A DNA stretch of 64,000 nt from Protonemura montana. Lineage: Eukaryota; Arthropoda; Insecta; Plecoptera; Nemouridae. Both the position numbers and the translations under genes were made by a program. The notes under the pieces were generated by a model. That model worked only from the letters and a program-made list of their open reading frames with translations. It ran no database searches and was not told the origin of the DNA. Positions 50,851 through 63,414 of this stretch are shown here, piece by piece; the first letter of the stretch is position 1; each line of letters opens with the position of its first letter. The stretch lies in the NCBI GenBank assembly GCA_947568835.1, contig OX387606.1, positions 18,509,940 to 18,573,939 on the forward strand, read 5' to 3'.

Positions 50851-50866
50851 GGGGGGGGGGGGGGGG
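50851..50866. repeat. Poly(G) run followed by (AG)n
   Basis: Sixteen G followed by AGAGAGAGAG. The (AG)n part could bind GAGA-type factors in insects, but it is short. Confidence 0.92.
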
Positions 50867-52058
50867 AGAGAGAGTGAGGGAGATAAATTGGTTTCAGAAA
50901 GTGCGGGGGTGGATTTCAGTTTCACACGGGACGGGGCACAGGCGCAAGACGAGCGCAAAGCTGCAGCCGAGATTAAGAAAGATTTGCGAGTAGGAAGCTC
51001 GGGGATGGATGAGCGCATCGTTCTAGGCAACACTTTCATGAACACACAAAAGATATTTACAGCTTTTGTACTTTCTCAAAAGACGCGAAAACACGTTAAA
51101 AAGCATAACACACTCTAGCGAAATTTCTCCCCGAAAGTTTGCCCACCATACTATCCCGAAAAAAAATCGAATAACGTTATTTCTTATAGATCTAGAAATT
51201 GTTTTCAAACAGTAGATCCAAACTTTGCGGTGAAGAAATCCAGAATTCCTCTTCTCTCCCCATAAACTAATTCGAACAGAAAGTGATGGAGAGTCAGTCG
51301 ACACATTCAATTAGCAATCCGGCTAGATCTCGGACTCGCACACCAGGCTAGCGCGCCCATGGACAGTATTTCAATTGATTGCACGGATTATCTTTCTTTT
51401 GTTCCTCGACGAGAGCGCGCTTGTGGTCAGCCAGGCAGGTGATTTAGAACAGCGAGCTCCACCCAAAAGCACCTGACCTCTAGATTTACACCCGACCCTT
51501 GGCATAGCCACCCTGAGCTCCTCCAACACCTTATTTCAAGCCTGCGGGCATCGTAGCTTTGCCTTCAAATGATGTTTCATTTCATCCCTCTAACACCTTG
51601 CCGATGACGGGTGACCCCCCGGCAACTACTTTACCTACTTTTCCCCATGAACACGAAATGCATGCACACCTCGAACAGCATGAACCGAGCCTTGGCAGGA
51701 TAAACCATACGATAAATAATCAATTTGAAACTCTATTCCGATTTCTTTTATATATTTTGCATTATTCTGCAGTGTCGAATGTTATGCGAGGCCATTCACA
51801 CGAAATGGCGACATCAAACTACACCTAGACGCTGCAAACTTCCCTTTTATTGGCTGTAAAACATCTTTTTAATGTACCTACCCCCAGCCATCGTAGCCGG
51901 GTGAATTTATTTTTAAACACATGTTCCTAATGCTGTTAGATTTCTTCTTTTCTTATATCTGGGGCCACGTTACTTATCTTTGGAGAGAAAGAGTCAAGAG
52001 CAGACGCGTTACATTACAAACACAGGGCTAAAGACAATTCGTTTTGCTGTTTTTCTCG

Positions 52059-52082
52059 CACACACACACACACACACACACA
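52059..52082. repeat. (CA)12 microsatellite
   Basis: Twelve perfect CA units. Confidence 0.95.
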
Positions 52083-52304
52083 GCGAAAAGACTATAGCCG
52101 AGCGTGGAAAACAACTTTGGTGTTGCAAAAAACAGTTTCGTTGTTTGTTGAAACGTTATATTGGAAAGTTGAGCTCGGCGTCGGTAAGCGAGCGAGTGCA
52201 TCACGAGGATCGCGGGGGTGTGCTCACCTTGTCCCCCTCCCCGGGCCCCCCGACCCCGGTGTAAGCCTCCCTATTAATCGACCGCTTGCCACCTGACACC
52301 CAAC

Positions 52305-52354
52305 CCTCTCTTCTCTTCTCTTCACTCTGAGGAGGCGGCGGCGGCGGCGGCGGC
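52305..52354. repeat. (CTCTT)n and (GGC)7 tracts
   Basis: Three to four CTCTT-type units (52305-52324) are followed 10 bp later by seven perfect GGC units (52334-52354) and then GTCGGCG. Confidence 0.88.
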
Positions 52355-52584
52355 GTCGGCGAAGACGTTTGCTCGCTCACAACAGGGTTGGAAACTTCCT
52401 TCGAGCAGTGACAGTTATGAGATCCAACCATTAATAACCAGAGCCCCGACTCAATGGAAAATCGTGATTAATTGTTCACATAACACACGTATAATAACTT
52501 GGAACACCCAGTAACATAGATTCATTACGTCAGATTTCGTTAGGGAATCTTCGACAATTGTTCGAAAGTTAAACGACTTTTTTT

Positions 52585-52612
52585 TGTGTGTTTGTGTGTG
52601 TGTGTGTGTGTG
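52585..52612. repeat. (GT)n microsatellite
   Basis: GT units with one TT interruption follow directly after a T run. It is the reverse complement of the (CA)12 tract about 500 bp upstream. Confidence 0.93.
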
Positions 52613-53776
52613 GTAGTTGCCATGAATTTCGTTTTTATCAGGGAGGTAAAAATGTTGGCATGTAGGTGTACAGGCAGGCACTAAAAAAACAAACACGCCG
52701 TCGCTGATGTTTTATTTCAAGTTATAACATTGCTTGCATAATTTATGAACCGTTCATAAAGGTGTTTTCCTTCTCGGCATATTATTGTAACAATAAAAAG
52801 CTCGGAATAATTAGGAGCTGTTCGAAATGCAACCCTATATCGATATCACGGACGGCCGAGGCAGATGGTAATGTTTTGTTTCAATACACCGCCATTGACA
52901 ACGGACCAATTAACTTTGTGGTATGCTTCGAAGTGAACGCAATAGGGGCTGCCAAAGGGGCAATTTCATTGATTTACAATTATATTGATTATAACTTTCA
53001 TTTTCGGGATCGAACGCCGTCAAAGTCGCAGGGAACAACCTTCATAGAACGAGTTTTCTTTCATAAATGCTTTTACAAGGGAGGAGCACTTTTTTTATTC
53101 ATCAACTTGACCTGAAAGCCAAACGTGCTGCAGCCTTTGCTATCATCCTTTTTATTACTTCATCTCACTAATAACATACAATTCCTTCGCAGAGCGTAAT
53201 TCCCTACAATTTCCTCCTCTTATAATTTCGAGTTGAAAAAACGCTGACCGACTCGAACACACAATCTGGCGAGACTGCACAGCCCCTACAGCTCTAGATG
53301 GCAAAGGGGGATGATAAACCAAAGTTAGTGCGCAGAAATAATTCACGCGGCATTTGTTATTGATAAGAAATGAGTGCCATGGTTTCTGTGCTGAGCCACG
53401 GTCGGGGAAGCTGTCATCTTCGACATGAGCAATGGCCGGCGTTTAAGTGACGTTGAACTGAACAAATTGTCTGGACATGCCATGCAGCTATTCGCGACTG
53501 AAACATCAGCTGTGAGTCCACAGAGACCTCCGCGCCAGAACACGGTGTGCATCTTGCAATGTTGCAAGGAGATGCGGGGATGATAAATGATCGGATTTTG
53601 AATCTTAGTTGCAGTTCTGTGTCAGGAGCGACGCCGTGATTTCTTGACTGGTAATTTCACCGAGCGCATGCAGCAGCCGAGCTCAGCCTGAGATTGAGAT
53701 TATCCTAAAGGTGTGCTGCATAACGCATTGCCTCATATTTACATGTTAATAGCTTCGACTTATCTTTCCGCGGGAA

Positions 53777-53800
53777 AGGCGTCCATTTCCCTCGACGCCT
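53777..53800. repeat. AGGCGTC/GACGCCT hairpin
   Basis: AGGCGTC (53777-53783) and GACGCCT (53794-53800) pair perfectly over 7 bp around a 10-nt loop. A member of the GCGTC/GACGC family. Confidence 0.8.
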
Positions 53801-55552
53801 CAATTATAAGAGTATCAGCCGAAAAGGAGTAGACGACACTAACCTATGATAATGTATTCCTGGAGCGTGCTAAGCCACGAGTGAAAAGTAGATAAGAAAG
53901 AAAACGTTTCGAATATTATTCAAAAACGATCAAAAAAGGGAAATATGAAATTCAAGTCGCAGGTCACAGACAAATATAATTCAAGGAAATGACTTTTAAA
54001 AATTGCTTGGCTAGTTTATCATCTGTTTTCAGATAAATCATGTCAGGATGCGAATTTACGACGCATGGAATGGTTCATTTTTCCCCCTTGTCGATATGGT
54101 CGTATTTTATCGAATGGCATGTTCTTGCATAAATTTGCTATTGCACATGGAGACGACAAAGTGACCGAGTCCAGAACAACTCCAGAAACCCATAATTTAC
54201 ATTCGATACCTCGTGCTGAAATTGCATCCCTTCTCGAAGCGCACAAAACCGCGCCGCGGAAACGTGAACTTGACATTATTTCCTATTTAAGCGGCGGGAA
54301 TGTTCCACGCCGACGGAGCATCCGCGCGTGTTATCAAAAAATCCAATAAATTTTCGGCATATTCCGAAAACGGGTCCACACTGTGTTCCCGAGGTATTCC
54401 ACCCGAAAATATCCGTTTCTCTCTTTATCCACCTTTATTCACAACGAACTCTTCAAAGTTGAAACCGTGTAATTATTATTTCACTGCGTACGTTCCGCGG
54501 GCCTGGCCAGGATATACGTTTACAGCTACGGGGGACAACGTAATTCGGCCAATTTCCTTTTTAACCCCAGCTTCGCTGGCATCGGAGCCTGTCGAGCCGT
54601 CGCGCAGGGCACGGCGGGGGTGGAGGTCTGGAGTGGACCGCGCCGGACGCATATCCAGCGCACTTTTATTCTCTTTCATCTTCTCGGTCACATGGCCGAC
54701 CGTGCCACCAATATGAATCACATCGCTTTATTAATATCCTATCAATACCAACTGTTATCGACTTTAAAATTGAGCTGCACCGATATTTTTTTATTTTGCG
54801 AGCACCGACTGTGTTGAAAGTTACCTTGCACAGACTAATCGAAACGTAACGTTTGTACAAAATGACAGGCATTTTAACTTGCATTTTCGTTCTCCCCTAC
54901 TTCTTAGAACGGATCTGTTGTAGAGCGAGGTAATCAAAAAAGTCAAATTATTCCTGCACTCGGTTCTCCCCGACCACTTGACTTGCCGTGCCGTAGGAGA
55001 TCGACCCCACACGATACACCGGCAGATGATTGCGACCGGCTGACAGATTTAGCCAAAATGAAAACCACCGACAACCCTTGTTAGCGGTTTACAGCTTACT
55101 ATTTGCTCGGACGGCGTACGGCGTAGAGCTCACGTCAAGCGTCGCATCATCACAAGGAAGACATTCATATTAATGTGTGCCTGGCAAGCAGACATGGGGA
55201 TAGCCGTCCACCATTGCTATACATCCCGGGATGGATAGTACACATTACGTATAGTTTACACCGAGGGTGGTGGATCCTGTTCGCTTTGCATGATGCGTGG
55301 GATTGTGACAGCTGTACGCGTAATGGCATCGCACCTCGGCGCCGTCCTAAACGAGGACTTATTCACGCGTGTGTACATCACCAGTCATCGTGCACGTTGT
55401 TCGTGCCTACGCCGACGACTAGCACCTCGGTGCTGATAATGACGTGACTGCGTGACGCAGTGGCTCATTCAGGTGGAGTGATCTAACAGCGGTTTCAAAT
55501 CAAGAAGCCGTTTTTTTAAGGGTTGATGGATTTTCAGCAAAGTGTCCCTTGG

Positions 55553-55599
55553 ACTTATTTGAAATGTTTTGACAGCTAACTGCCGGCTGTCAAATAAGT
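55553..55599. repeat. Bulged inverted repeat with TGACAG sites
   Basis: TTTGACAGC (55568-55576) is exactly complementary to GCTGTCAAA (55586-55594) across a 9-nt spacer. ACTTATTTG (55553-55561) is exactly complementary to CAAATAAGT (55591-55599). The right arm is therefore the left arm minus about 10 nt. TGACAG/CTGTCA is the known core site of the TALE homeodomain proteins Homothorax/Meis and TGIF; the two copies face each other. Confidence 0.75.
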
Positions 55600-58500
55600 T
55601 GTCGTTTTCGCAGGCGGATTCTTGAGCCGTGACAATTAGGAACTAACTCAAATATCTAGGTGAAACCGGAAAGTGAATATAATTGTCCATTTCGTAGTGA
55701 ATCGCTCAATTAGTTGTAAAAGCTTAAAAGCGTAACAATAGTGAACAATTATTTCCATTCTGTACAGCGAAATTGCAAAGATGAATTCCTGCCATTGTAA
55801 CATTGGACTTTTGGAAATTCATCTCAATTATTTCATACATAATTCATCTTTCTGCAACAGAGGTTCGTCTATAAAACGTCCGCCTCTTTGGCATCGTGGA
55901 TCGGGTACCGGAAGTGATGCAATTTAATGATGGAACTGCTCTCTGGGTACGCGAACTGGCGAGCGCATCGCCAGCCAGGACAAAATGGATCAGGCGGTGT
56001 GTGTAAAAAAAAAAGGGAACGACTGAAAGAGAAGTGTATAAGCAGCAGCGGCAGCAGCGGGAAGCAACCAGCGACGCGTTCCGAACTTTGAGAGCAAGCA
56101 GGTCGCGGAATTTAAAGCATGGATAAGCTTGCGAGTTCAAAGGGAAAATATATAAAATATATGTGAAGTAAATTACTCAAGCATCGGCAGGCAACGTCAT
56201 ATCAATTCGGTCGAAATGAACCATCCAAATACGGTTGCCTCTTCGCGGGGCAAAACGAAGAAAAGCATGCGGGTGCAGATCTGCGTAGGCTCCCCGTGCA
56301 ATCATTGAAGTAGAGGGCAGAACCACAACTAGAAATACACAGTACGATTAATGCAATTAAATAATTGCATTCGTATGAACGCTACGCGGTAACCTCTAGT
56401 TTACTTAGTTTTTTTCCGCGTTTAGTCTTGTCAAAGCAGTGAGCACTTTTTTGAAAACTAAACGCTGTGACATATATCAGTTCAATAATGTATATCTAGT
56501 CTCGAACCTCATACGCTCATACTCTGAGACCTTTTTTTTTTAATCGTAAATAAAATATAATATTCTCGTTGCTCGTCAACGATTGACATTCGTTTTATCG
56601 CACAACAATAACGGCAAAATAAGAGATCTAAAAATGTAATGCGTTCACAAAATCGACCCCTTAACGGCTCAATCGACGCCGATTTACGGCCAACCGGAGA
56701 GTAACCCGCGAGTCATAACTCAGAATTGCATGTCACATTATTCTGGCGAACGAGTGAATTGTGAGACTCAATCGAGTCGGCATTGATTGAGAGCAGAAAC
56801 GCCGCGCGCCCGAATGTAATTCGTCAGCATTCCATCGACGTAAATTATGCCCGAATAGGTTTATACGCCTACCAAGTTGGGGTCCTCAGCACGCCTGATT
56901 TGCCATTCTAATTTTCATTATTATGGCACACACATTTCGAACACGAGACGGAAATAAACCCATAGAGATAATATTTTAATTTTTCAAACATAGCCAATGA
57001 CTCTAAAATCGTGCGAAGCCCTCGGAGGTTCGAGTGAGGTTGCCAAATCACCAGAGATGGAGGCGCCACGTTTTCAAGGAGATCCATTCTCGAGGCCGCA
57101 ACGCTGCTCCCTCTGGCGCTCTTTACTTTGGCACCGCCGGGTGGGCACTTAGAAAGACAAATGCAAGGCGACTCAAAGGACGGTAATTGGCCGGATGTCT
57201 TATCGGGAGCCACCTTGGCTTGAAAGCCTTGAGCAATCGGCCAGCCGAGCTGCAGAGACAATTCCCATTCGATCGGTCGCGACCTCTCAGCCCCCGTGCT
57301 CATTGTCCGTTCACCATTCCGTTAGTGTTCCCGTGGAAATGTGTCCAGGCCAGTCGGCACCGTATGTCTAATGATATTGGAAGAATTATTGATTGATCGT
57401 AGCAGCTCGCAATAAATAATTTACATTCTGAGTTCGCTTTAGCACGAGCAAAAATATATGGCGATCTCAGCTGGGGGCAAGCACACAGACAACAGCCATT
57501 AGCGACCTACACCGTGTTCGCTTATGTGATATTTCTCCATGGCGGAAAAGCGCTGGAAGTATTTTTAGCAATCTTCTGCACATGAAGAATTCTGCAATGT
57601 CTTGCGTTTCTTGCAAAGATTTGTATTATTGCGAGCGGCAGTTAAGTCTTAAGGGGGGGGTTAGTTTCTTAAAAGCCACGAGAACAATCGTGACTGGCAG
57701 TACAAGCATGGCCCGCGACGGGCGAGCATAACAAACCGATGCAGAAAACGAAAAGCAGCGCAATTTGCTCGCATTTCACGTTACCAATAAATAACTCCGA
57801 TCTTCAGATACATATCTTCATCGCGATAATAAACATACAATGGCATCTCTGTCGGACAGGGGGGACGCCGGCCAGGCGCTCCCGCATGGCTTCACGGCGT
57901 CAACGTGTCTGCTGGCCCATATTTGGAATCTTGTCCGCGGCTGCGGCTTTGCGTGGCCGCTGGACCGCAGCCTCCATGCAGCGACTCTCGACATCGCGCA
58001 TAATGCGTATACGCGTCGCTGTTCACTAGCAGCAAAAACGCCGTGCACGACGAGCGCCGAGATATGCGTGGAATATTAACAGAGAGAAAAAAAGTAATGC
58101 GTTTGCTTTTTGCAATGCATGGGAATGACAACACACGTAGAGCACAACAAAATAGTTGGCATGTGCTCTCGCATATTATTCACGAACCGCACGAATCTAT
58201 TCCAAGCGTTTTTTAAGTGGGCATGAACCCCCCTCTCCAATGTTTGCATTACGGATCACGCATCTTTCCGACCAATTTCTACTGATCTACGTGCGGAAGC
58301 GTTAATTGACGCATTTTTTCGGGAAGCTTTATTTGGGTTTTGGGCAAAGAGCCACGGGCATACTTCCTGTACGGAGTGCGAGTGCTCGTGTTGGTTTTTG
58401 GAAGCCAGGGCGTTCACTCTGGGGCCCCTAAATCCGTCCCCTTGCGCTGCGTTTATAAACGAACCACATGGTTGCACTTCACGCGGCTATTCCCGACGCC

Positions 58501-59077
58501 GCGACGCGCGTCCACGTGGCCTACGGACGGCGCCTGAACAAGGTCACGACGCTGGCGTCGCGGCGCTGCAATACAAGTCGTTTGAACTTTTATCTTCGGT
58601 CGTCGTGAGTCGTTCAAGCCAATGCCAATGTGGAAAATCACGAATCAATTTCGTATAAATAGACTAGGCTCGGAGCCCTTTCGTGCGATTGAATAATACG
58701 CTTTGTCGGTTGGATTTAGAACGACTAAAGTTAGGTATGCGAAAATGAGGTGGGTAGCCGACAAAAATAATAACAGACTGGAAAACCGTGGTGAGGAACA
58801 CACACCGCTTTCCAAAAAATCCAACGATAAATCAGCATTAAACATTTTCATGCAGTCTTCTTCTTTTGGCGTGGTTTTCACAAAAAAACAAACCTGTGCG
58901 AGCTGAGATTAACTTAGCGATGCAAATCCTTTGAGCTCAATCCAAGCCGAGTAGCGGCCAGCCCGCGAGAAATAAAATTAAAACCCGTGTTTTGCTTCGG
59001 TGAAATATTACACTCAAAAATATTTGTTTTAATTAAAAAATAGCATAGGGAGTCCCGTGTAACGCGTGTTTCTGTGA
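55600..59077. other. Non-coding stretch, CG-rich at its end
   Basis: No supported gene. An AGC/GGC-rich tract lies at 56039-56060. From 57840 to 58610 the sequence is CG-rich with many overlapping frames on both strands, typical of a CpG-rich patch with few stops. Hairpins at 58503-58560 are listed separately. Confidence 0.5.
58503..58560. repeat. CG-rich palindrome pair
   Basis: GACGCGCGTC (58503-58512) is a 10-bp palindrome. CGACGC (58547-58552) and GCGTCG (58555-58560) form a perfect 6-bp inverted pair with a 2-nt spacer. Confidence 0.8.
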
Positions 59078-59116
59078 GCCGACGTCGGCCGGCCAGCTGG
59101 ACGAGGCGTCGGCGTC
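59078..59116. repeat. Overlapping palindromes and GGCGTC repeats
   Basis: GCCGACGTCGGC (59078-59089) is a perfect 12-bp palindrome overlapping GGCCGGCC (59087-59094). It is followed by AGGCGTCGGCGTCGG (59105-59119 region). Same word family as the other GCGTC hairpins. Confidence 0.8.
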
Positions 59117-59769
59117 GGAAAGTCAGCCGTTCACGAAGCCTGAACCGGGGACAGTCCTTTGTGAATTATTCGGCCGGGTGTCTCTACTTAATCCAGGAAA
59201 AACGACCTACGATGAAAATAATGAGCAATCGCAGAGCACCTTTCACAGTGTACCCGGGCGGCACTCGAGCGCTCAAACATAGGCACTACGATAACAAACA
59301 CTATCTGCTCTAGGATTGCTTTTTCATCGTACCAAAACACGCGCCTCTATTTCATAGGTGCGAACAAAAAAATCCGGGACGGCGACACATTTTAATTTAA
59401 TTTCAAATCAAATTTGAGTTCGCTTACACGCCAAATAGAATTACCCAGAATAAGTACACGTTTTACAAAAAAGCGTGAATGCATGCAGCTCTGCTCGTGG
59501 GCGAAATATGGCGTAAGCAGGTCTGTATGATATGAGACAGTGCGAAAGAGATTTAAGCAGCCAAAAACAAGTTTTTAGTATTTTCAGGATAGCAAACCAC
59601 CAGTAACAATGGCCGCTACACAGACTTCTAGCAACATTAACCATAAGAGCCGAGCCAATTTATCCTGGTGGTTATAGACCTGCAACTACTTCTACATGGT
59701 TCAGAAACAAGAGTGGCCAAAACATTCACGGTCGATTCTTCTACCGAGCAAAAGCATGCTCCAGAGTTT

Positions 59770-59843
59770 CGACGCCCCTAGGCGTCGCATCAACTTGTGC
59801 AGCGACGCCTACGCGAGCGTCGCGACGTCTAGCCGTCGGCGTC
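59770..59843. repeat. Tandem GACGC/GCGTC hairpins
   Basis: Hairpin 1 pairs CGACGCC (59770-59776) with GGCGTCG (59781-59787), 7 bp around CCTA. Hairpin 2 pairs GCGACGC (59802-59808) with GCGTCGC (59817-59823), 7 bp around an 8-nt loop. GACGTC (59824-59829) and GTCGGCGTC follow. This is the densest cluster of the family. Confidence 0.85.
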
Positions 59844-61093
59844 ACACTTGTTTCGTTGAACTTCAATCGCTGCTCATCACCGGAGTCGAACGCACATAAT
59901 CGCAATTACAAGTTTACAACAATTAGCAACTGGATGCGATTGACTGCATCCCCAGCCCCCAACGCAATTAAGCGTCCACACTTTTTGACCAACCCTATTA
60001 CAAAAACAAAGGCCAATTCGATCGGCACTCGCATGAGGTAGACAATTGCAAAATCTAATTATGTTCAGCCCAAAATGTTATAGCTATTAGACCATAAAGC
60101 CAGAGATATTAAAATAAATTTAACTACATCTAAGCTTTGATGAACGTTATAATTTTAAACAGGAAGTTTATTAAGTGACCATCCCGGCAATTTAATTGAC
60201 CTTAGTAAATTCTGGACCAAAATAGTTGCGCCAGTCATGTCAGACGCAGTCATGGTTGCTCTTTGTTCAACGCAGCAGCCAGCTGGTCTAACAACTTCGC
60301 GTAAAGCGTACAACACAAAAGCTTTAAAGCTGTAATTATTTACTTTCCAATTAAATCGGCATCTAAGTTATGCGTTTCGGTACCAACCCAAGTCAGGCAC
60401 ACAAGCGCTGGGGGTCACACGATCGGGTTGACCTTATTCATATCGTACTTCTCGATCGACGTTACCCTGGCGGAGATTACCGGCAGCTGTTCACCCACCG
60501 AGTTACTGGGAGCTGTCGAACGCTAGGATTTCTCCGCTGTTAAGTTTGACAGTAATTTGCACCGAAACCCACTGATCTGATATGAAAACGATTGCAGGTG
60601 GATTTCATATAACAGGGATCCGAACTGGGGTACACAAAATGGGTGCGATATTTAGACAAATGGATTCTGTGTCATAAATTAGATGAAATTCATTGCATAT
60701 TATGTCATAAGCTATGGGAAGTTTGCCATTAGTATTTCATGCGGCTGTTATTTACACAATTCAAGTATCTACACTCCAACCTACAGCAACCGACGTGGTG
60801 CTATCCCGGACAGTTGACCGCATTATGGATTATTTAAATTAAATTCCACGCGATGCCGCAATAAAATAAATTTTATTTTCTCCCATTATATGATTTCATT
60901 AAAACACTAAACAATCTAATTAATTTGGGCTGGCATCGCGAACGAGACCGCTGTAACCGTAGATATCGATAAAAACCGTGTAAATTGAGCCAATATAACA
61001 GAGTGTGGCCTTATGTATAGAACTCACAAGCCCGGCGTAACCACACCATGGTCTTGACCAAAGGTCTTGACGACGATGTGTTGAAAACCTATA

Positions 61094-61117
61094 GGAAAAC
61101 CGATTGGAAAACCGACC
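61094..61117. repeat. 12-nt tandem duplication
   Basis: GGAAAACCGATT is followed directly by GGAAAACCGACC (10 of 12 identical). A partial related word, GAAAACCTATA, lies just before. Confidence 0.8.
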
Positions 61118-61607
61118 AACTAGCAACACTGTGGAAGCTGTGCCAGTGAAAGCAGACTCTCTGAAAGCTACCCCCAAAAAGCAACCCCATGAGAATGCGG
61201 CAAACGCCAGCGCGTGTTCGACTGGAATAGAATGCGCGATACAGCAATGCTGCATTTTCAGTTTTGCCCAATTACCTATGCTAAGTGCTCTAAATACATC
61301 ACGGGGTGTTGTAAGAAATGAGCCAAGATCAAAAACTGAATCTCGTACATCGTACCATTTCGACCAGTTAATGGTATTTATAATTCCGTGCACAAGAAAT
61401 GTTTCGTGGGGCGTTGGATGTCAATTTGCTTTGCACATCCACAGAGCGGCGTGGTTCATTTACTATGTCAACTTTATTTTAAGCTCAATTAAGAATTAAA
61501 ATGTTTTAAAATAAAATAACCGTCAAATCCTTTGTAGGAAAAATTCTTCAAACGAGCACCACAAACTTCGTTCGCGTTTCGGCGTAAAGCAATTACACCT
61601 GTCTGCA

Positions 61608-61615
61608 TATAAAAA
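61608..61615 (+). promoter_or_regulatory. TATA-box-like TATAAAAA
   Basis: TATAAAAAGGCG matches the animal TATA consensus well. About 30 bp downstream I see no clear initiator (TCAGT) and no convincing downstream gene, so promoter activity is doubtful. Confidence 0.12.
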
Positions 61616-62199
61616 GGCGTACCGGTTAAGTTTAAGTAGAGACAGTACCAAGAAGATGACGTTTTGTGTGCAGGTCTTATGAGCGATAGGGGTGTACGCA
61701 TAACTCGGTTAGACCAGATCAAAACGAGTCTTCGCCGCGACCCTACAGTTTTAAAATCTGTTTATTTTAACGCCAAGTACAACAAATGTCACTTTGCACA
61801 GAACCTGAGTGGTGCTATTCGTGATTGAAGTGACACATTTGGTAAGGGTTGGGCCAATTGGGATTTATCGCACAATGCTCATCGATTGAGTTTCTGAATA
61901 AGAAAGTGCCTGCCAATTAAGATCGCTGTATATTTTCCGAAATAACACGGGACGACGGTTTAAAATTAGCTCCGTCTTTATGTGTCGAGTGTGAATAATT
62001 TAGCGCAATACTTCAAGGGTTCTGCCCATACATTCGCTAACTGGGCAACAACGATAAATAAAATTACACGTGAGCCGTTAAAACAGTTAAAAAATGTTTA
62101 AAAGCTAATTAACTATGAATAACCAGTTGTTCTCGCGTAAAGTTTAGGTTAGGTGGAACGCAGTTTCGCGTTCTTCGTTAAAGATCTAGTCAAGCGTGA

Positions 62200-62219
62200 A
62201 ATTAGTCAGCAATTAGTCA
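62200..62219. repeat. AATTAGTCA direct repeat, 11-bp period
   Basis: Two exact AATTAGTCA copies start 11 bp apart (62200-62208 and 62211-62219), so they lie on the same helix face. TTAGTCA resembles a variant AP-1 half-site next to a homeodomain ATTA core. Confidence 0.7.
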
Positions 62220-63414
62220 ACACCTGGGCAGCTACAACTTAAGGTAATCTGATTAATGAGATTTGCGTTAATTTTCTCTCTTTGTGTGGCAATCTGCAGA
62301 ACAGCTCGCAACCAACCATTCTTACTCGCACACGTGCTCGCAGAAAAGCTGGACAATCATCTTTTTTAATTTTCCTTGACGGATATTTCCCTGGCTAAAC
62401 GGATAATTTTATGATTGGACGAGATCCTCATATAATCTTCCAATTTTCTAGGCAGGAGTAGAAATAAAAAAGTGATAAAACAATGATTGTTAGCCATAGG
62501 TGTCCCGTGATGAAAGACCCCTGGTCATTTCTAAATAAATGCATCAATCAATTGATAGCAGCTTGATGAAGATTGATTGCAAAGTCCCTGTAAGTGCCAG
62601 TTATTCGTAAAGAGGGCAAGTCTTTCGAGTGTATCGAATGCTATTTTACTGCAATTATCTACATTGGTACTGGAGCCGTTCCAGACTTGTTAAGCCAATT
62701 GACAAGAGGTTAATGTTAATTACAGTCTAAAGCATCCAAAACCTTCCCAGCAGAAACGAACAAAGCCGCAGGAATAACACTGCAGACCGTAGGCTCAGTT
62801 GGTACTGAATCACCCGCACTTTACAATGTACCGGCGAACGCAGCCCAGGAATAAATTAACTCTGTTTAATGCGATTTCCAGGCCGAAGTTATTTGATGTG
62901 AAATTTCCTAGAGAGAGGCATAACGTTTACGCCATCGTTCCGAATTATTATCAATTATTAAAGACAATGAGCAAAGACATTGCGAAACTGCCATTAATAT
63001 TCATGTCCCTGCTGATGTTGAGCTGAACCTGTTAGTACAATTTTCGTACGGCCGAAGATCCAAAATAATGTAGGTCGTCCTAGGGTTGTATACGAGGGAT
63101 GAACGTTTCGTACGGTTATAAAAGTCGTTTTAAAAGGTTTCCGTAGCGAAAGGTGTCCATCTTTTTTACCCCTTGTGAGAAATTGACTCGTTGAATGAAC
63201 GCTATGTATACATCGACTGAAGCTCTCTGTATCAAAAGAAATATGGAAACAAGGTGCTAGATATGTACTGGAGTAGTGTACTGACATGCATGAAAGGGAA
63301 CGAATCCACCATTTGTTGCCTTCACGCTGCACAAAGTGATTTATATAATAAATAGAAAATAACACGTGAATATAGTCGATCGAGTGTGTATATAATATGC
63401 TGCTTTGGCTATGT

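Larger units (their letters stand above)
50312..55552. other. Non-coding stretch with microsatellites
   Basis: No supported gene. Plus-strand frames of 117 codons (52762-53115) and 138 codons (54300-54716) read as ordinary-looking peptides but show no domain, no splice context I could defend and no codon bias. Microsatellites and a GGCGTC hairpin are listed separately. Confidence 0.5.
59844..63414. other. Mostly AT-rich non-coding stretch
   Basis: No gene supported. Frames of 131 codons (plus) and 157 codons (minus) overlap at 60920-61499 without a domain or codon bias, so neither is favoured. It also holds a 12-mer tandem at 61094, a TATA-like box at 61608 and an 11-bp-period repeat at 62200. 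Confidence 0.5.

Noticed and set aside
54300..54716. 138-codon plus-strand frame, Arg-rich near its end
   Set aside because: No recognisable family; the ATG lies inside another open frame and no transcript signal supports it.
60920..61499. Overlapping 157-codon (minus) and 131-codon (plus) frames
   Set aside because: Neither strand shows a known domain or splice context; mutual overlap suggests a stop-poor patch.
62146..62156. TTAGGTTAGG, resembling the arthropod telomere repeat
   Set aside because: Only two units, with no array.
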